In this document: positions 1 to 9,250 of the stretch, piece by piece
Numbering within the stretch: position 1 is the stretch's first letter
Layout: the number at the start of each line of letters is the position of its first letter
Assembly (NCBI GenBank): GCA_030066655.1
Contig: JASJBE010000008.1
Location: 1 to 64,000 of the forward strand
Direction of reading: 5' to 3'
Length of the DNA: 64,000 nucleotides
Origin: Woeseiaceae bacterium
GTDB taxonomy: Bacteria; Pseudomonadota; Gammaproteobacteria; Steroidobacterales; Woeseiaceae
The notes under the pieces: model-generated
Database searches by the model: none
The model's input: only the letters and a program-made list of their open reading frames with translations
What the model was told of the DNA's origin: nothing
Made by a program: the position numbers and the translations under genes

Positions 1-768
1 GTCGACATCCTGCTGAACCTCAAGCAGGTCGCCGTCCGCATGAACACGCGCGATACGGCCGAGCTTCGCCTGTCGAAGAAGGGCCCGGGTGTCGTAACGG
101 CCGGCGATATCCAGCTGGACCACGACGTCGAGATCAAGAACCCTGAGCTGGTCATCGCAAACCTGACCAGTGCCGGTGAACTGAACATGATCCTCAAGGT
201 AGAGCGCGGTCGCGGTTATCGCCCGGCGACGCAGCGTCCTGCGTTCGAGGAGCAGGCGGGCCCGATCGGCCGTCTGCAGCTGGATGCGTCATTCAGCCCG
301 GTGCAGCGTGTCACCTACGACGTCGAAGCGGCTCGCGTAGAGCAGCGCACCGACCTCGACAAGCTCATTATCGAGATCGAGACCAACGGCACGATCGACC
401 CGGAAGAGGCGATCCGTCGCGCTGGCAGCATCCTGAAGGACCAGCTGTCTGTATTTGTCGACCTGCAGGGTCAGGAAGACGGCGCGGCTCAGCAGGCAGA
501 GAACCAGGTCGACCCGATTCTGCTGCGTCCGGTCGACGAGCTGGAGCTGACGGTCCGTTCGGCGAACTGCCTGAAGGCAGAGAACATCATGTACATCGGT
601 GATCTCGTACAGCGCACGGAAGTTGAGCTGCTGAGGACGCCGAACCTGGGTAAGAAATCCCTCACCGAGATCAAGGAAGTGCTCGAAGGGCACGGTCTCG
701 GACTGGGCATGCGTCTCGACAACTGGCCGCCGGCAAGCCTGCGACCAGAGCACGAGCTCGCGATCTAA
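1..768 (+). CDS. rpoA: DNA-directed RNA polymerase subunit alpha (5' truncated by window edge)
   Basis: Frame open from base 1 ([14 protein letters not shown]...); alpha-CTD sequence [46 protein letters not shown]; followed by rplQ. Confidence 0.98.
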   Translation, partial: VDILLNLKQVAVRMNTRDTAELRLSKKGPGVVTAGDIQLDHDVEIKNPELVIANLTSAGELNMILKVERGRGYRPATQRPAFEEQAGPIGRLQLDASFSPVQRVTYDVEAARVEQRTDLDKLIIEIETNGTIDPEEAIRRAGSILKDQLSVFVDLQGQEDGAAQQAENQVDPILLRPVDELELTVRSANCLKAENIMYIGDLVQRTEVELLRTPNLGKKSLTEIKEVLEGHGLGLGMRLDNWPPASLRPEHELAI

Positions 769-783
769 CATTAGGAAAGACCT

Positions 784-1170
784 ATGCGTCATAGAAAATC
801 AGGCCGCAAGCTGGGCCGCAACAGCTCGCACCGGAAGGCGATGTTCCGCAACATGGCGGCATCGATTCTGATGCACGAAACGATCAAGACAACGCTGCCG
901 AAGGCGAAAGAGCTGCGTCGTGTCGTCGAGCCGCTGATCACGCTTGCGAAAGAGGACAGCGTCGCGAACCGTCGCCTCGCGTTCGATCGTCTGCGCGACA
1001 AGGCTGCCGTCGGCAAGCTGTTCTCGGAGCTCGGTCCCCGCTTCAAGGAGCGCCCGGGTGGCTACCTGCGCATCCTGAAAACAGGTCCTCGCCCGGGAGA
1101 CGCGGCGCCGATGGCGATCGTCATGCTGACGGACCAGGCGCCCGCGGAGGCGGCCGTCGTCGAAGAATAG
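784..1170 (+). CDS. rplQ: 50S ribosomal protein L17
   Basis: [56 protein letters not shown]. Confidence 0.98.
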   Translation: MRHRKSGRKLGRNSSHRKAMFRNMAASILMHETIKTTLPKAKELRRVVEPLITLAKEDSVANRRLAFDRLRDKAAVGKLFSELGPRFKERPGGYLRILKTGPRPGDAAPMAIVMLTDQAPAEAAVVEE

Positions 1171-1192
1171 CGACACGCTATGGCAAGTATCG

Positions 1193-1217
1193 AAAAGCCG
1201 GGCTCTGCCCGGCTTTT
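1193..1217 (+). terminator. Rho-independent terminator after rplQ
   Basis: AAAAGCCGGGC-TCT-GCCCGGCTTTTTT hairpin with T-tract. Confidence 0.93.
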
Positions 1218-1439
1218 TTATGTCTGCAGCATGAGAATGCCTGGCAACGCAAGGCCCACAAACACGGTGATCGCCTGAGATTGCGGGGTCGCCTCGGCCG
1301 CGAAACCCGCCTTATGATCCGAACATAAGAAGCTGTTTCGTTTAACAATAATCCGGGTTTCATGGCTGTGAGACCCGTCACAGCAATATTTTGCCGGCCG
1401 CACTAAGGTTATTGTCACAAGCACGACAGGGAGATTGTC

Positions 1440-1742
1440 ATTAGCAAGGACACGGGTTTCGATGATTGCGTCATTCTTTCGCGGGACGCATTTGATCCGG
1501 ATGCAGTATTTCTGGAAGACATCGTCGATGACGAGGTTCTGCCCTACCTGAGTCTTGCCGTTGACGGTCTCACCGACAACCTCAATGTGACCGGATCCCT
1601 CGAGCTTCGACCCGACGACAAGGCGGCCAACGACGAGCCTGACACGCGCATCCCCGATACCACGCTCGATCCCGAGCAGCTCGAAGTCTACGGCTGGGAA
1701 TCCTCGATCTGGAAGAAGATCCTCGGCTACGTTGGCTTCTAG
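1440..1742 (+). CDS. Hypothetical acidic 100-aa protein, putative AUU start
   Basis: Open frame 1407-1742 with no in-frame ATG/GTG/TTG near the 5' end; AGGGAG 6 nt before ATT at 1440; ends ...EVYGWESSIWKKILGYVGF*. Confidence 0.5.
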   Translation: MSKDTGFDDCVILSRDAFDPDAVFLEDIVDDEVLPYLSLAVDGLTDNLNVTGSLELRPDDKAANDEPDTRIPDTTLDPEQLEVYGWESSIWKKILGYVGF

Positions 1743-1835
1743 GCGCGCAGCGCGCCCATCCTGAATCTCGACCGACCGTCAGCTGAAGTCAGCCTGGCCG
1801 TTTCGATCGGCCGCGCTTTGCATTAACATTCCGCG

Positions 1836-2666
1836 ATGATTTTCAAAGACAAGTCTGTCGTCATTACTGGCGGCTCGGATGGGGTGGGCGCGGAAGTCGC
1901 TCGCAAATTCGCCGACGCCGGCGCCAACCTGACCCTCGCCGCCCGAGGGAAAAAGAAGCTCGAGGCGATTGCGGAGGAGCTGCGCGACAAGACCCGGGTC
2001 AAGATCAGTGCGATGGACGTCGCCGATTCCGAGGCCTGCGTCAGCCTGCTGAAGAAGGCGGAGTTCGAATACGGCGGCGTCGATATCCTGATCAATAACG
2101 CCGGCTCGCACACGCGCGGTCCTGTCGAGAAGACCGGCGAGGACGATCTCGCCACGATGGTGGACGTTAATCTCCGGGCGCCGATCGTCCTGACGCGACT
2201 GGCGTTGCCATACCTGCGCAAATCGGACGGAGCGGCCATCATTAATGTCGGGTCGCTCGCCGGCAGGGCGCCTATTCCCGGCAGCGCGGTCTACGGAGCG
2301 ACAAAGGCCGGGCTGCGCTCGTTTACCTACGCATTGTCAGAGGAACTGCGTGACTCGACGATAAAAGTCGCGCTCGTTTCACCCGGCCCGATTGACACCG
2401 GCTTCATCATGTCCGATATCGACGGAGTCTCCGACCTGACGTTTTCGCAACCGATTTCCACGGCCGAGGAGGTTGCCCAGACGGTCCTCGATCTCTGTGG
2501 CAACTCGATCCGGGAACAGAGCATGCCTTATTCGAGTGGCGTGCTGACCACGGTCGCCTACCTGGCGCCGTGGCTGAGCCGCGCCATCAGGCCGATGCTC
2601 GAGAAGAAGGGCCAACGCGTGAAACGCGAGCTGAAGGCCGCGCGAGACAAGGCAGCCAACGACTAG
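1836..2666 (+). CDS. Short-chain dehydrogenase/reductase
   Basis: TGGSDGVG cofactor motif, NNAG, YGATK catalytic motif. Confidence 0.93.
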   Translation: MIFKDKSVVITGGSDGVGAEVARKFADAGANLTLAARGKKKLEAIAEELRDKTRVKISAMDVADSEACVSLLKKAEFEYGGVDILINNAGSHTRGPVEKTGEDDLATMVDVNLRAPIVLTRLALPYLRKSDGAAIINVGSLAGRAPIPGSAVYGATKAGLRSFTYALSEELRDSTIKVALVSPGPIDTGFIMSDIDGVSDLTFSQPISTAEEVAQTVLDLCGNSIREQSMPYSSGVLTTVAYLAPWLSRAIRPMLEKKGQRVKRELKAARDKAAND

Positions 2667-2686
2667 GCTGGTACGTCCAGGCGGGT

Positions 2687-2722
2687 AATAAAAGAACGGC
2701 CCGCAGGGGGGGTGCGAGCCGT
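2687..2722 (-). terminator. Putative minus-strand Rho-independent terminator
   Basis: Minus strand ACGGCUCGCA-CCCCCCC-UGCGGGCCGU then UCUUUUAUU; fully paired (one G.U) only on the minus strand. Confidence 0.6.
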
Positions 2723-3093
2723 CCGGGTGTCATGTTCCGCTAGTAGCCTGCGAAGCAACTTGGCTCTCGCGGCGAGGGGGTTGCTGGAACCGACGTTCTT
2801 GCTTGATTTAGCGCCACCTGTCGAGCCGCTGCCGGGGGGTGCAGATAAAACTCTGAGGTTTGCGCCTCACTTGTAACGTCAGACGTTTCAAGCGCGGTCC
2901 CGGGCGACTCCAATCGACATGTCATGAAAGTGCTCAGGACTTGGGTAGACGATAGGCGCGCGCCGTCTGTCGATCAAACGAAAAAAAATCGCACGATAGA
3001 TGAGAAAAATTCATCTGTCGGAGCGGGAGCCTTGCCCCGGCGAGAGGGCATCCGTCGGCGAACGCGAGCGTTCCGGTATGACGAAGCCGGGTG

Positions 3094-3240
3094 TCAGTCC
3101 TCGGTCGCGAAGGTATTGATCTCACGAATTCAAGGAACCATCGATCGCAAAAGTCCTGGCCCCACGGATCTGGGCTAGTCCTCGATCGCGAATGTTCTGG
3201 CCTCACCTTGTGAGTTAGTCATCGATCGCGAATGTATTTA
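3094..3240. repeat. Degenerate ~40-bp tandem repeats overlapping the lysR 3' end
   Basis: Core TCGRTCGCRAAdGT begins at 3101, 3141, 3182 and 3222; last copy lies in the lysR C-terminal codons. Confidence 0.7.
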
Positions 3241-4105
3241 GTACCCACTCGCGCAGCAGGCGGACATTGTCCATCTCCGCGCTTTTCTCATCGCTGATGA
3301 AGTAATAGGTCTCGTCGGTGACGAGCGGCGTGTCAAAGAGCGGCACCAGGCTTCCGCTGTCGAACCAGCCCTGCGCAAGCTCCATCGGCACCAGCGCCGC
3401 CCCGAGTCCCTTCTCGGCAGCGCGTACGACGGCGATCATCGATGCGAGGCGAACTGACGAAGAATCCTCAGGCAGCGTAATGCCCGAGACGCGCTGCCAC
3501 TTCTTCCAGGCATTGCCGCGTCCCTCGTGCACAATCAAAGGAAACTCGCTCTCGATCCTGTTCTTCTTTACTTTGAGTTTCTTCTTGAATTCCGGCGAGC
3601 CCGCGGGAAGCAGTCGCAGCGGGAACAGCCGGTGAGATATCAGGCCGGCCGGCGGCGACTTGAAGACCCTGATCGAAGCATCCCAGCTGCCGGCGTGTTT
3701 CTGTGAGGCCTCATCGCTGGTATCGATCTTGATGTCGATGTCCGGGTTAGCCTTCGTGAACTCCGGTAGCTTCGGCACGAAGCGCTCACTGGCAAAAAAC
3801 GGCTGCACCGAAATATTCAGGCGGCTTCTCGGCCGGCTCTTCTGGTAGCGCGCGACCGTCTCGTCGAGTTCGTCGATCAGCGGACTGACTTCGTCGAACA
3901 ACGCCTTGCCGGTGTCGGTCAGCTTCAAATTGCGAGCGTTCCGCTCGAACAGGCGGAGCCCGAGTTCATCCTCCAGATTTTTTATCTGGTGACTGACGGC
4001 CGATGCCGTGACGAACATACGCTCGGCTGCGTCCCGGAAACTTTCGTATCGGGCAGCCATGCAGAATGTCCGGATACCACGCAGGGATATCGTGTTCTTA
4101 CTCAT
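3215..4105 (-). CDS. LysR-family (GcvA-like) transcriptional regulator
   Basis: N-terminal HTH: RGIRTFCMAARYESFRDAAERMFVTASAVSHQIKNLEDELGLRLFERNARNLKLTDTG. Confidence 0.93.
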   Translation of the reverse strand: MSKNTISLRGIRTFCMAARYESFRDAAERMFVTASAVSHQIKNLEDELGLRLFERNARNLKLTDTGKALFDEVSPLIDELDETVARYQKSRPRSRLNISVQPFFASERFVPKLPEFTKANPDIDIKIDTSDEASQKHAGSWDASIRVFKSPPAGLISHRLFPLRLLPAGSPEFKKKLKVKKNRIESEFPLIVHEGRGNAWKKWQRVSGITLPEDSSSVRLASMIAVVRAAEKGLGAALVPMELAQGWFDSGSLVPLFDTPLVTDETYYFISDEKSAEMDNVRLLREWVLNTFAIDD

Positions 4106-4336
4106 GGGTTCGGGCCTGGGCCGTCGTTCGTGGCCGGCGAGCGTACGTTACAAATAAGGCAATTCGATGACAGTTGGCCGTGCAGGTTTCGTACCATGTG
4201 TCATCCGATCAAAAAGAATACAGCTTATTGAATTATATGACTATTTTTTTGGAGGTGACCGCTCACGACCAGCCCCGTTTGCACCATGTCGGGTTAGAGC
4301 CTCAAAAGCGTCGCATCGACTTGGTGCACCGGCGGT

Positions 4337-5683
4337 TCAGACGGCGCTGAACGCGTCCCGCGTAAGGTTCTCGCAACCGTCTGGCAGCACGCGCACGTCG
4401 TCCTCGATGCGGATCCCGCCAAAGGGCTTGAGTTCGGTCACGCGCTGCCAGTTTACTTGTTTTTCCGCAGGCGTTCCCTTCAGCTTGTCGAGCAACAGGT
4501 CGATGAAATAGAGGCCCGGCTCGATCGTGACAACCATGTTCTCCTTAAGCGTCCGCGTCAGTCTCAGAAACGGATGGCCGCTCGGCGGGTCGATGGTATT
4601 GCCGTTTTCGTTTTCCATGTGGCCGCCTACATCGTGAACCTGGGCGCCCAGCAGATGGCCGAGCCCGTGCGGGAAAAACGTCGAGGTCACGCCGTTAATC
4701 AGCAAAGACTCCGACGACCCCGTGGCGATGTCCGCTTCGACCAGTACGTCCGCGATCCGGTGATGGGTCTGGACGTGCAGCTCCTTGTAGTCGACGCCCG
4801 CCTTGACCTCAGAGACGACGTCCAGCTGCAAGGCCTCCATTCTGTCGATCAGGGCTGCAAAGTCGGGGCCATCAAAGCTGTAGGTTCTCGTAATGTCGCT
4901 GGCATAGCCATGCACCTGGGCGCCCGCGTCGATCAGGAACGAGCGGTAGGGAGCGGGTGCTTCCCTGTCCAGCGCCGTGTAGTGCAGCACCGCTGCGTGC
5001 TCGTTCAAGGCAATGATGTTGTCGTACGGCAGCTCGTTGTCGGTCAGGCTGACGGCGTCACAGTAGGCCTTGTGAATCGCGAATTCCGGGTGTCCGTCCA
5101 TGAACGCCTGCTTCGCCGCGTTGTGACCGGCGACGCCGCGACGACTCGCGAGGCGCATGCACTCGATTTCATACTCGGTCTTCTGACCGCGCGCGTAATG
5201 CAGCAGGTTCAGCGTCATCGAGGGGTTGATTCTTTCAACGCCCAGCGCCTGGGCCGGTTCCAATGCCTCTCCGATGAACACGCAGTTGTCTCGAATCTCC
5301 GGCAGGTGCTCAGACGCGTCGGCGAGCTCGTGCACAATCCGGATGTCGAAGTATCGGGTCCAGTAGCCGTCCGGCGCACCGGGGACTACGTGCCAATAAT
5401 CGTGTGGCTGGTAATAGACCAGCACCGGACGTTCGCCGGGCGTGTAGACGACGTACGACAGCGGCAAATCGTTGAGTGGCGCCCAGCAGACAAAATTCGC
5501 CGCGGCGCGGAACGGGTAATACGTGTCGTCCAGGAACACCGGGTGCGCCGCGCCCGAGAAAACCACGGCATGGGATGCACCTGACGCCTGCAACGCGTGA
5601 TCGTAGCGTTTGCACACCGTCGCCAGATGAGCGCCGTACAGGCGCCCGAGGTCCGGGTTCTTGTCGGAATACGCGCTGTCCAT
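4337..5683 (-). CDS. pepQ: Xaa-Pro dipeptidase (prolidase, M24)
   Basis: M24 metal-binding motifs: FLIDAGAQVHGYASDITRTY, FFPHGLGHLLGAQVHDVGG, VVTIEPGLYF, IRIEDDVRV. Confidence 0.93.
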   Translation of the reverse strand: MDSAYSDKNPDLGRLYGAHLATVCKRYDHALQASGASHAVVFSGAAHPVFLDDTYYPFRAAANFVCWAPLNDLPLSYVVYTPGERPVLVYYQPHDYWHVVPGAPDGYWTRYFDIRIVHELADASEHLPEIRDNCVFIGEALEPAQALGVERINPSMTLNLLHYARGQKTEYEIECMRLASRRGVAGHNAAKQAFMDGHPEFAIHKAYCDAVSLTDNELPYDNIIALNEHAAVLHYTALDREAPAPYRSFLIDAGAQVHGYASDITRTYSFDGPDFAALIDRMEALQLDVVSEVKAGVDYKELHVQTHHRIADVLVEADIATGSSESLLINGVTSTFFPHGLGHLLGAQVHDVGGHMENENGNTIDPPSGHPFLRLTRTLKENMVVTIEPGLYFIDLLLDKLKGTPAEKQVNWQRVTELKPFGGIRIEDDVRVLPDGCENLTRDAFSAV

Positions 5684-5767
5684 CGCACGATGATACCAGC
5701 CCGCGCGGCTGTTTCATTCCACGGGCATTGTGGGCATCATTGCGGGCTAGCCGAACGCAGGTGACGC

Positions 5768-7477
5768 ATGAAACGACTATTACTACTGAGCTTCATATTG
5801 GTGACGGGGAGCGAGACCATGGCCCAACAGGATGCCGGTTATGACCGGATAACGGGGAAACCCTTCGCTTCCCGATCCGAGGCAATCGCTACACAGGGCA
5901 TGGCCGCGACGAGTCACCCGCTGGCGACGCAGATCGCGCTCGACATACTGAAGGCGGGCGGCAGCGCCGTCGACGCGGCGATTGCGGCTAACGCGGCCTT
6001 GGGGCTGATGGAGCCGACGGGTTGCGGTATCGGCGGCGACCTGTTCGCGATCGTCTGGGATGCCGAGAAGCAGGAGCTGACCGGCCTCAATGCGTCGGGG
6101 CGCTCGGGCGAACTGATGACGCTGGACTACTTCCGTGACAACAATATCGACAAGATTCCCTCGTACGGACCGTTGCCGGTCAGCGTGCCGGGAGCCGTTG
6201 ACGGCTGGTTCGAGCTGCACGAGCGCTACGGTCGCCTGTCGATGGAGCAAGTGCTTTCGCCCGCCATCGGTTACGCCGAGAACGGTTTCCCGGTTACGGA
6301 ATTAATCGCCCATTACCTGCGCCTGAGCACAAGTCGTTTTGAGGACTACCCCGGCTTTCGCGAGACCTACATGCCCGATGGCGAGACGCCGGACAAGGGC
6401 GATGTCTTTAAGAACCCGGATCTCGCGAAGACGTATCGGCTGATCGCCCAGAAAGGTCGCGACGTCTTTTATCGCGGTGAGATCGCCGAGGCGATCGACG
6501 CGCTGATGCGTGAGCAGGGCGGCTTCCTGCGAGTCGAGGACCTGGCGGCGCACACGTCGGAGTGGGTTACGCCCGTGTCGACCAACTACCGCGGTTGGGA
6601 TGTGTACGAACTGCCGCCGAACGGACAGGGTATCGCGGCACTGCAGATCCTCAACATCCTGGAGGCCTACGACTTAAGCTCGATGGGTTTCGGTAGTGCC
6701 GAATACATTCACACGTTTATCGAGGCGAAGAAGCTGGCCTATGAAGATCGCGCGCGATTCTATGCAGACATGGATTTCGTCGACGTACCGGTGGAGTGGC
6801 TCATCTCCAAGGACTATGCCGACGAGCGGCGCAAGCTCATCGATCCCGAGAGAGCATCGACGACGGTCTCCGCCGGCGAGCGCGTGCTCGAGGACGGGGA
6901 TACGATCTACCTGACGGTCGCCGACAGCGACGGCAACATGGTGTCGCTGATCCAGAGCAACTATCGCGGCATGGGCTCGGGCATGATCCCGAGCGGCTAT
7001 GGCTTCATGCTGCAGGACCGGGGTGAGAGTTTCAGCCTGGAGGAAGGGCATGCCAACGTCGTTGCGCCGGGCAAGCGGCCGTTTCATACGATCATCCCGG
7101 CTTTCGTCATGAAAGACGGCGAGCCCCTGATGAGCTTTGGCGTCATGGGTGGCGCAATGCAACCGCAGGGCCACGTGCAGATTATCGTGAACATGCTGGA
7201 TTTCGGCATGAACCTGCAGGAGGCAGGTGACGCGGCGCGTGTTCGCCACGGCGGCTCGTCGCAGCCGACCGGCGAGAGGATGACTGACGGCGGCACCGTC
7301 TACCTCGAGAGCGGATTTTCCGACAGCCTGCGACAGGAACTCGAATCGAAGGGACACAAGATCAGCGACAGAGCCGGCGGCTTCGGAGGCTACCAGGCGA
7401 TCTATCGCGACTCGGAACAGGGTGTCTACTACGGCGCATCCGAAGTACGCAAAGACGGCAACGCGGCGGGCTACTGA
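5768..7477 (+). CDS. Gamma-glutamyltransferase family protein
   Basis: MAATSHPLATQIALDILKAGGSAVDAAIAANAALGLMEPTGCGIGGDLFAIVWD; DTIYLTVADSDGNMVSLIQSNY around the expected catalytic Thr. Confidence 0.93.
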   Translation: MKRLLLLSFILVTGSETMAQQDAGYDRITGKPFASRSEAIATQGMAATSHPLATQIALDILKAGGSAVDAAIAANAALGLMEPTGCGIGGDLFAIVWDAEKQELTGLNASGRSGELMTLDYFRDNNIDKIPSYGPLPVSVPGAVDGWFELHERYGRLSMEQVLSPAIGYAENGFPVTELIAHYLRLSTSRFEDYPGFRETYMPDGETPDKGDVFKNPDLAKTYRLIAQKGRDVFYRGEIAEAIDALMREQGGFLRVEDLAAHTSEWVTPVSTNYRGWDVYELPPNGQGIAALQILNILEAYDLSSMGFGSAEYIHTFIEAKKLAYEDRARFYADMDFVDVPVEWLISKDYADERRKLIDPERASTTVSAGERVLEDGDTIYLTVADSDGNMVSLIQSNYRGMGSGMIPSGYGFMLQDRGESFSLEEGHANVVAPGKRPFHTIIPAFVMKDGEPLMSFGVMGGAMQPQGHVQIIVNMLDFGMNLQEAGDAARVRHGGSSQPTGERMTDGGTVYLESGFSDSLRQELESKGHKISDRAGGFGGYQAIYRDSEQGVYYGASEVRKDGNAAGY

Positions 7478-7520
7478 GCCTCCGAGCGTTGTCTCGACAG
7501 ACGACAGATAAGAAGACGGA

Positions 7521-8531
7521 ATGAGCAAAGAGATTTACCTGACCGGCATCACGACGACGGGCACGCCGCACATCGGCAATTACGTCGGCGCAATTCGACC
7601 GGGTATCGAGGCGAGCCGGGATGCGGCGATCCAGAACTACTACTTCCTCGCGGACTATCATGCGCTGGCGAAGAACGAAGACCCGGACAACATCAGCCGG
7701 TCTACGCTGGAAATTGCGGCTGCCTGGATGGCGCTGGGCCTCGACACGGAACACGCGGTTTTCTATCGCCAGTCTGACATCCCCGAGATTCCCGAGCTGA
7801 CGTGGATTCTGACCAGCATGACGGCCAAGGGCCTGATGAACCGCGCGCACTCGTACAAGGCGGCCGTGCAGGCGAACCTCGACGGCGGAGACAGCGATGC
7901 CGACAAAGGCATTACGATGGCCTTGTACAGCTATCCAATACTGATGGCGGCCGACATCCTGATGTTTAAGTCGTCGAAGGTGCCTGTCGGTCGGGACCAA
8001 AAGCAGCACGTCGAGATGGCGCGGGACGTCGCGCAGCGATTCAATCATCACTACGGCGATGTATTCGTGCTACCCGATCCGGTGATCGACGACAGCACGG
8101 CCGTGCTGGCGGGTCTCGATGGCCGGAAGATGTCGAAGAGCTACAACAACACGATCCCGCTGTTCGCCGACGAGAAACGCCTCAGGAAACTGATCATGAA
8201 GATCAAGACCAACAGTCTCGAGCCGGGGGAACCCAAGGATCCGGATGACAGTACGCTTTATGACATGTACCGGGCGTTCGCGACAGAAGAAGAAACCGCA
8301 GAGATTCGCAAACGTTACGCCGAAGGCATCGCCTGGGGCGAGATGAAACAGCTGCTGTTCGAGTACATCAACGAGCACATCAAACCCGCCCGCGACGAAT
8401 ACGATCGCCTGATCGCCGACCCGGCTATCGTCGAGGCGGAGCTACGCAAGGGCGCTGACCGCGCGAGGACGGTGTCAGCGCCGTTCCTCGACGAGATTCG
8501 TTCCGCGATAGGCATCAGGCGCCTGGGCTAA
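7521..8531 (+). CDS. trpS: Tryptophanyl-tRNA synthetase
   Basis: TTGTPHIGNYVGAI (HIGH) and KMSKSYNN (KMSKS); TrpRS-type length. Confidence 0.96.
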   Translation: MSKEIYLTGITTTGTPHIGNYVGAIRPGIEASRDAAIQNYYFLADYHALAKNEDPDNISRSTLEIAAAWMALGLDTEHAVFYRQSDIPEIPELTWILTSMTAKGLMNRAHSYKAAVQANLDGGDSDADKGITMALYSYPILMAADILMFKSSKVPVGRDQKQHVEMARDVAQRFNHHYGDVFVLPDPVIDDSTAVLAGLDGRKMSKSYNNTIPLFADEKRLRKLIMKIKTNSLEPGEPKDPDDSTLYDMYRAFATEEETAEIRKRYAEGIAWGEMKQLLFEYINEHIKPARDEYDRLIADPAIVEAELRKGADRARTVSAPFLDEIRSAIGIRRLG

Positions 8532-8545
8532 TCCCGCCAGCGTCG

Positions 8546-8580
8546 GTCGATACGGGCAGTCGATACGGGCAGTCGATACG
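8546..8580. repeat. 13-bp direct repeat GTCGATACGGGCA (2.7 copies)
   Basis: GTCGATACGGGCA|GTCGATACGGGCA|GTCGATACG. Confidence 0.85.
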
Positions 8581-8692
8581 CGATAACCGAGGCGGTTCAC
8601 GCCACCCTGACCCTCTATACTCGGTAGTCTGAATTCTGGGACTGGAAGGAAGGCGGATGGAGACGGCGATTTGACGGCTGCCGAGAACTCGC

Positions 8693-9250
8693 ATGTTGCG
8701 GCCCGGGCTGAGCTTCTTGCGGCCTGACGTGTCGAGCATCGCAACACCAAGGCTGCTCCTGCGGCGGCTTACGCTCGATGACGCGGAGCTCATGCTCAGT
8801 ATCTGGACGGACCCCGACTTTCTCCGCCACGTTGGCGACCGCGGCGTGCAGACCGTCGATCAGGCACGCGATGCTATCGCCGACGGGGCGCTTCTGAGCT
8901 ATGCCGAGTTCGGCTACGGCCCCTACCACGTCGCGCTTCGCGACGGGACCGCGATCGGCGTCTGTGGCCTGTACTCGCGGGCGGAGCTGGATCACCCGGA
9001 CCTGGGCTTCGCCATGCTCAGTCCCTACCGCCGGCAGGGCTATGCCTACGAGGCGGCGCTGGCAGTCTTGAAGTCCTGCCATGAGGATCTCGATCTGCAC
9101 TGGCTCTACGCCATCGTCGCGCCGGCAAACAAAGCCTCTCGCGCACTGATCGAGAAGCTTGGGATGAACTATGATCGCCCAGTGCAGCTGGATGGCGACG
9201 ACAGCGTCGTCAGCCTGTATCGGTTGCGACTGTCTGAAGAGGAGCACTGA
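8693..9250 (+). CDS. GNAT family N-acetyltransferase (RimJ-like)
   Basis: TPRLLLRRLTLDDAELM, DLGFAMLSPYRRQGYAYEAALAVL. Confidence 0.88.
   Translation: MLRPGLSFLRPDVSSIATPRLLLRRLTLDDAELMLSIWTDPDFLRHVGDRGVQTVDQARDAIADGALLSYAEFGYGPYHVALRDGTAIGVCGLYSRAELDHPDLGFAMLSPYRRQGYAYEAALAVLKSCHEDLDLHWLYAIVAPANKASRALIEKLGMNYDRPVQLDGDDSVVSLYRLRLSEEEH

Noticed and set aside
2924-3206. ORFs 2924-3178 (+) and 2934-3206 (-)
   Set aside because: They read through the ~40-bp degenerate repeats with no coding bias; better explained as repeat DNA.
4457-5584. 375-aa plus-strand ORF
   Set aside because: Fully antisense to prolidase, which carries all M24 motifs.
6841-6990. Possible loss of the GGT catalytic threonine (no TTH motif)
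   Set aside because: Aligning DTIYLTVADSDGN with the classical TTHYSVVDKDGN keeps the nucleophilic Thr; only flanking residues differ.
8546-8580. Possible CRISPR-like repeat
   Set aside because: 13-bp units directly abut with no spacers and no cas genes; a simple tandem repeat.
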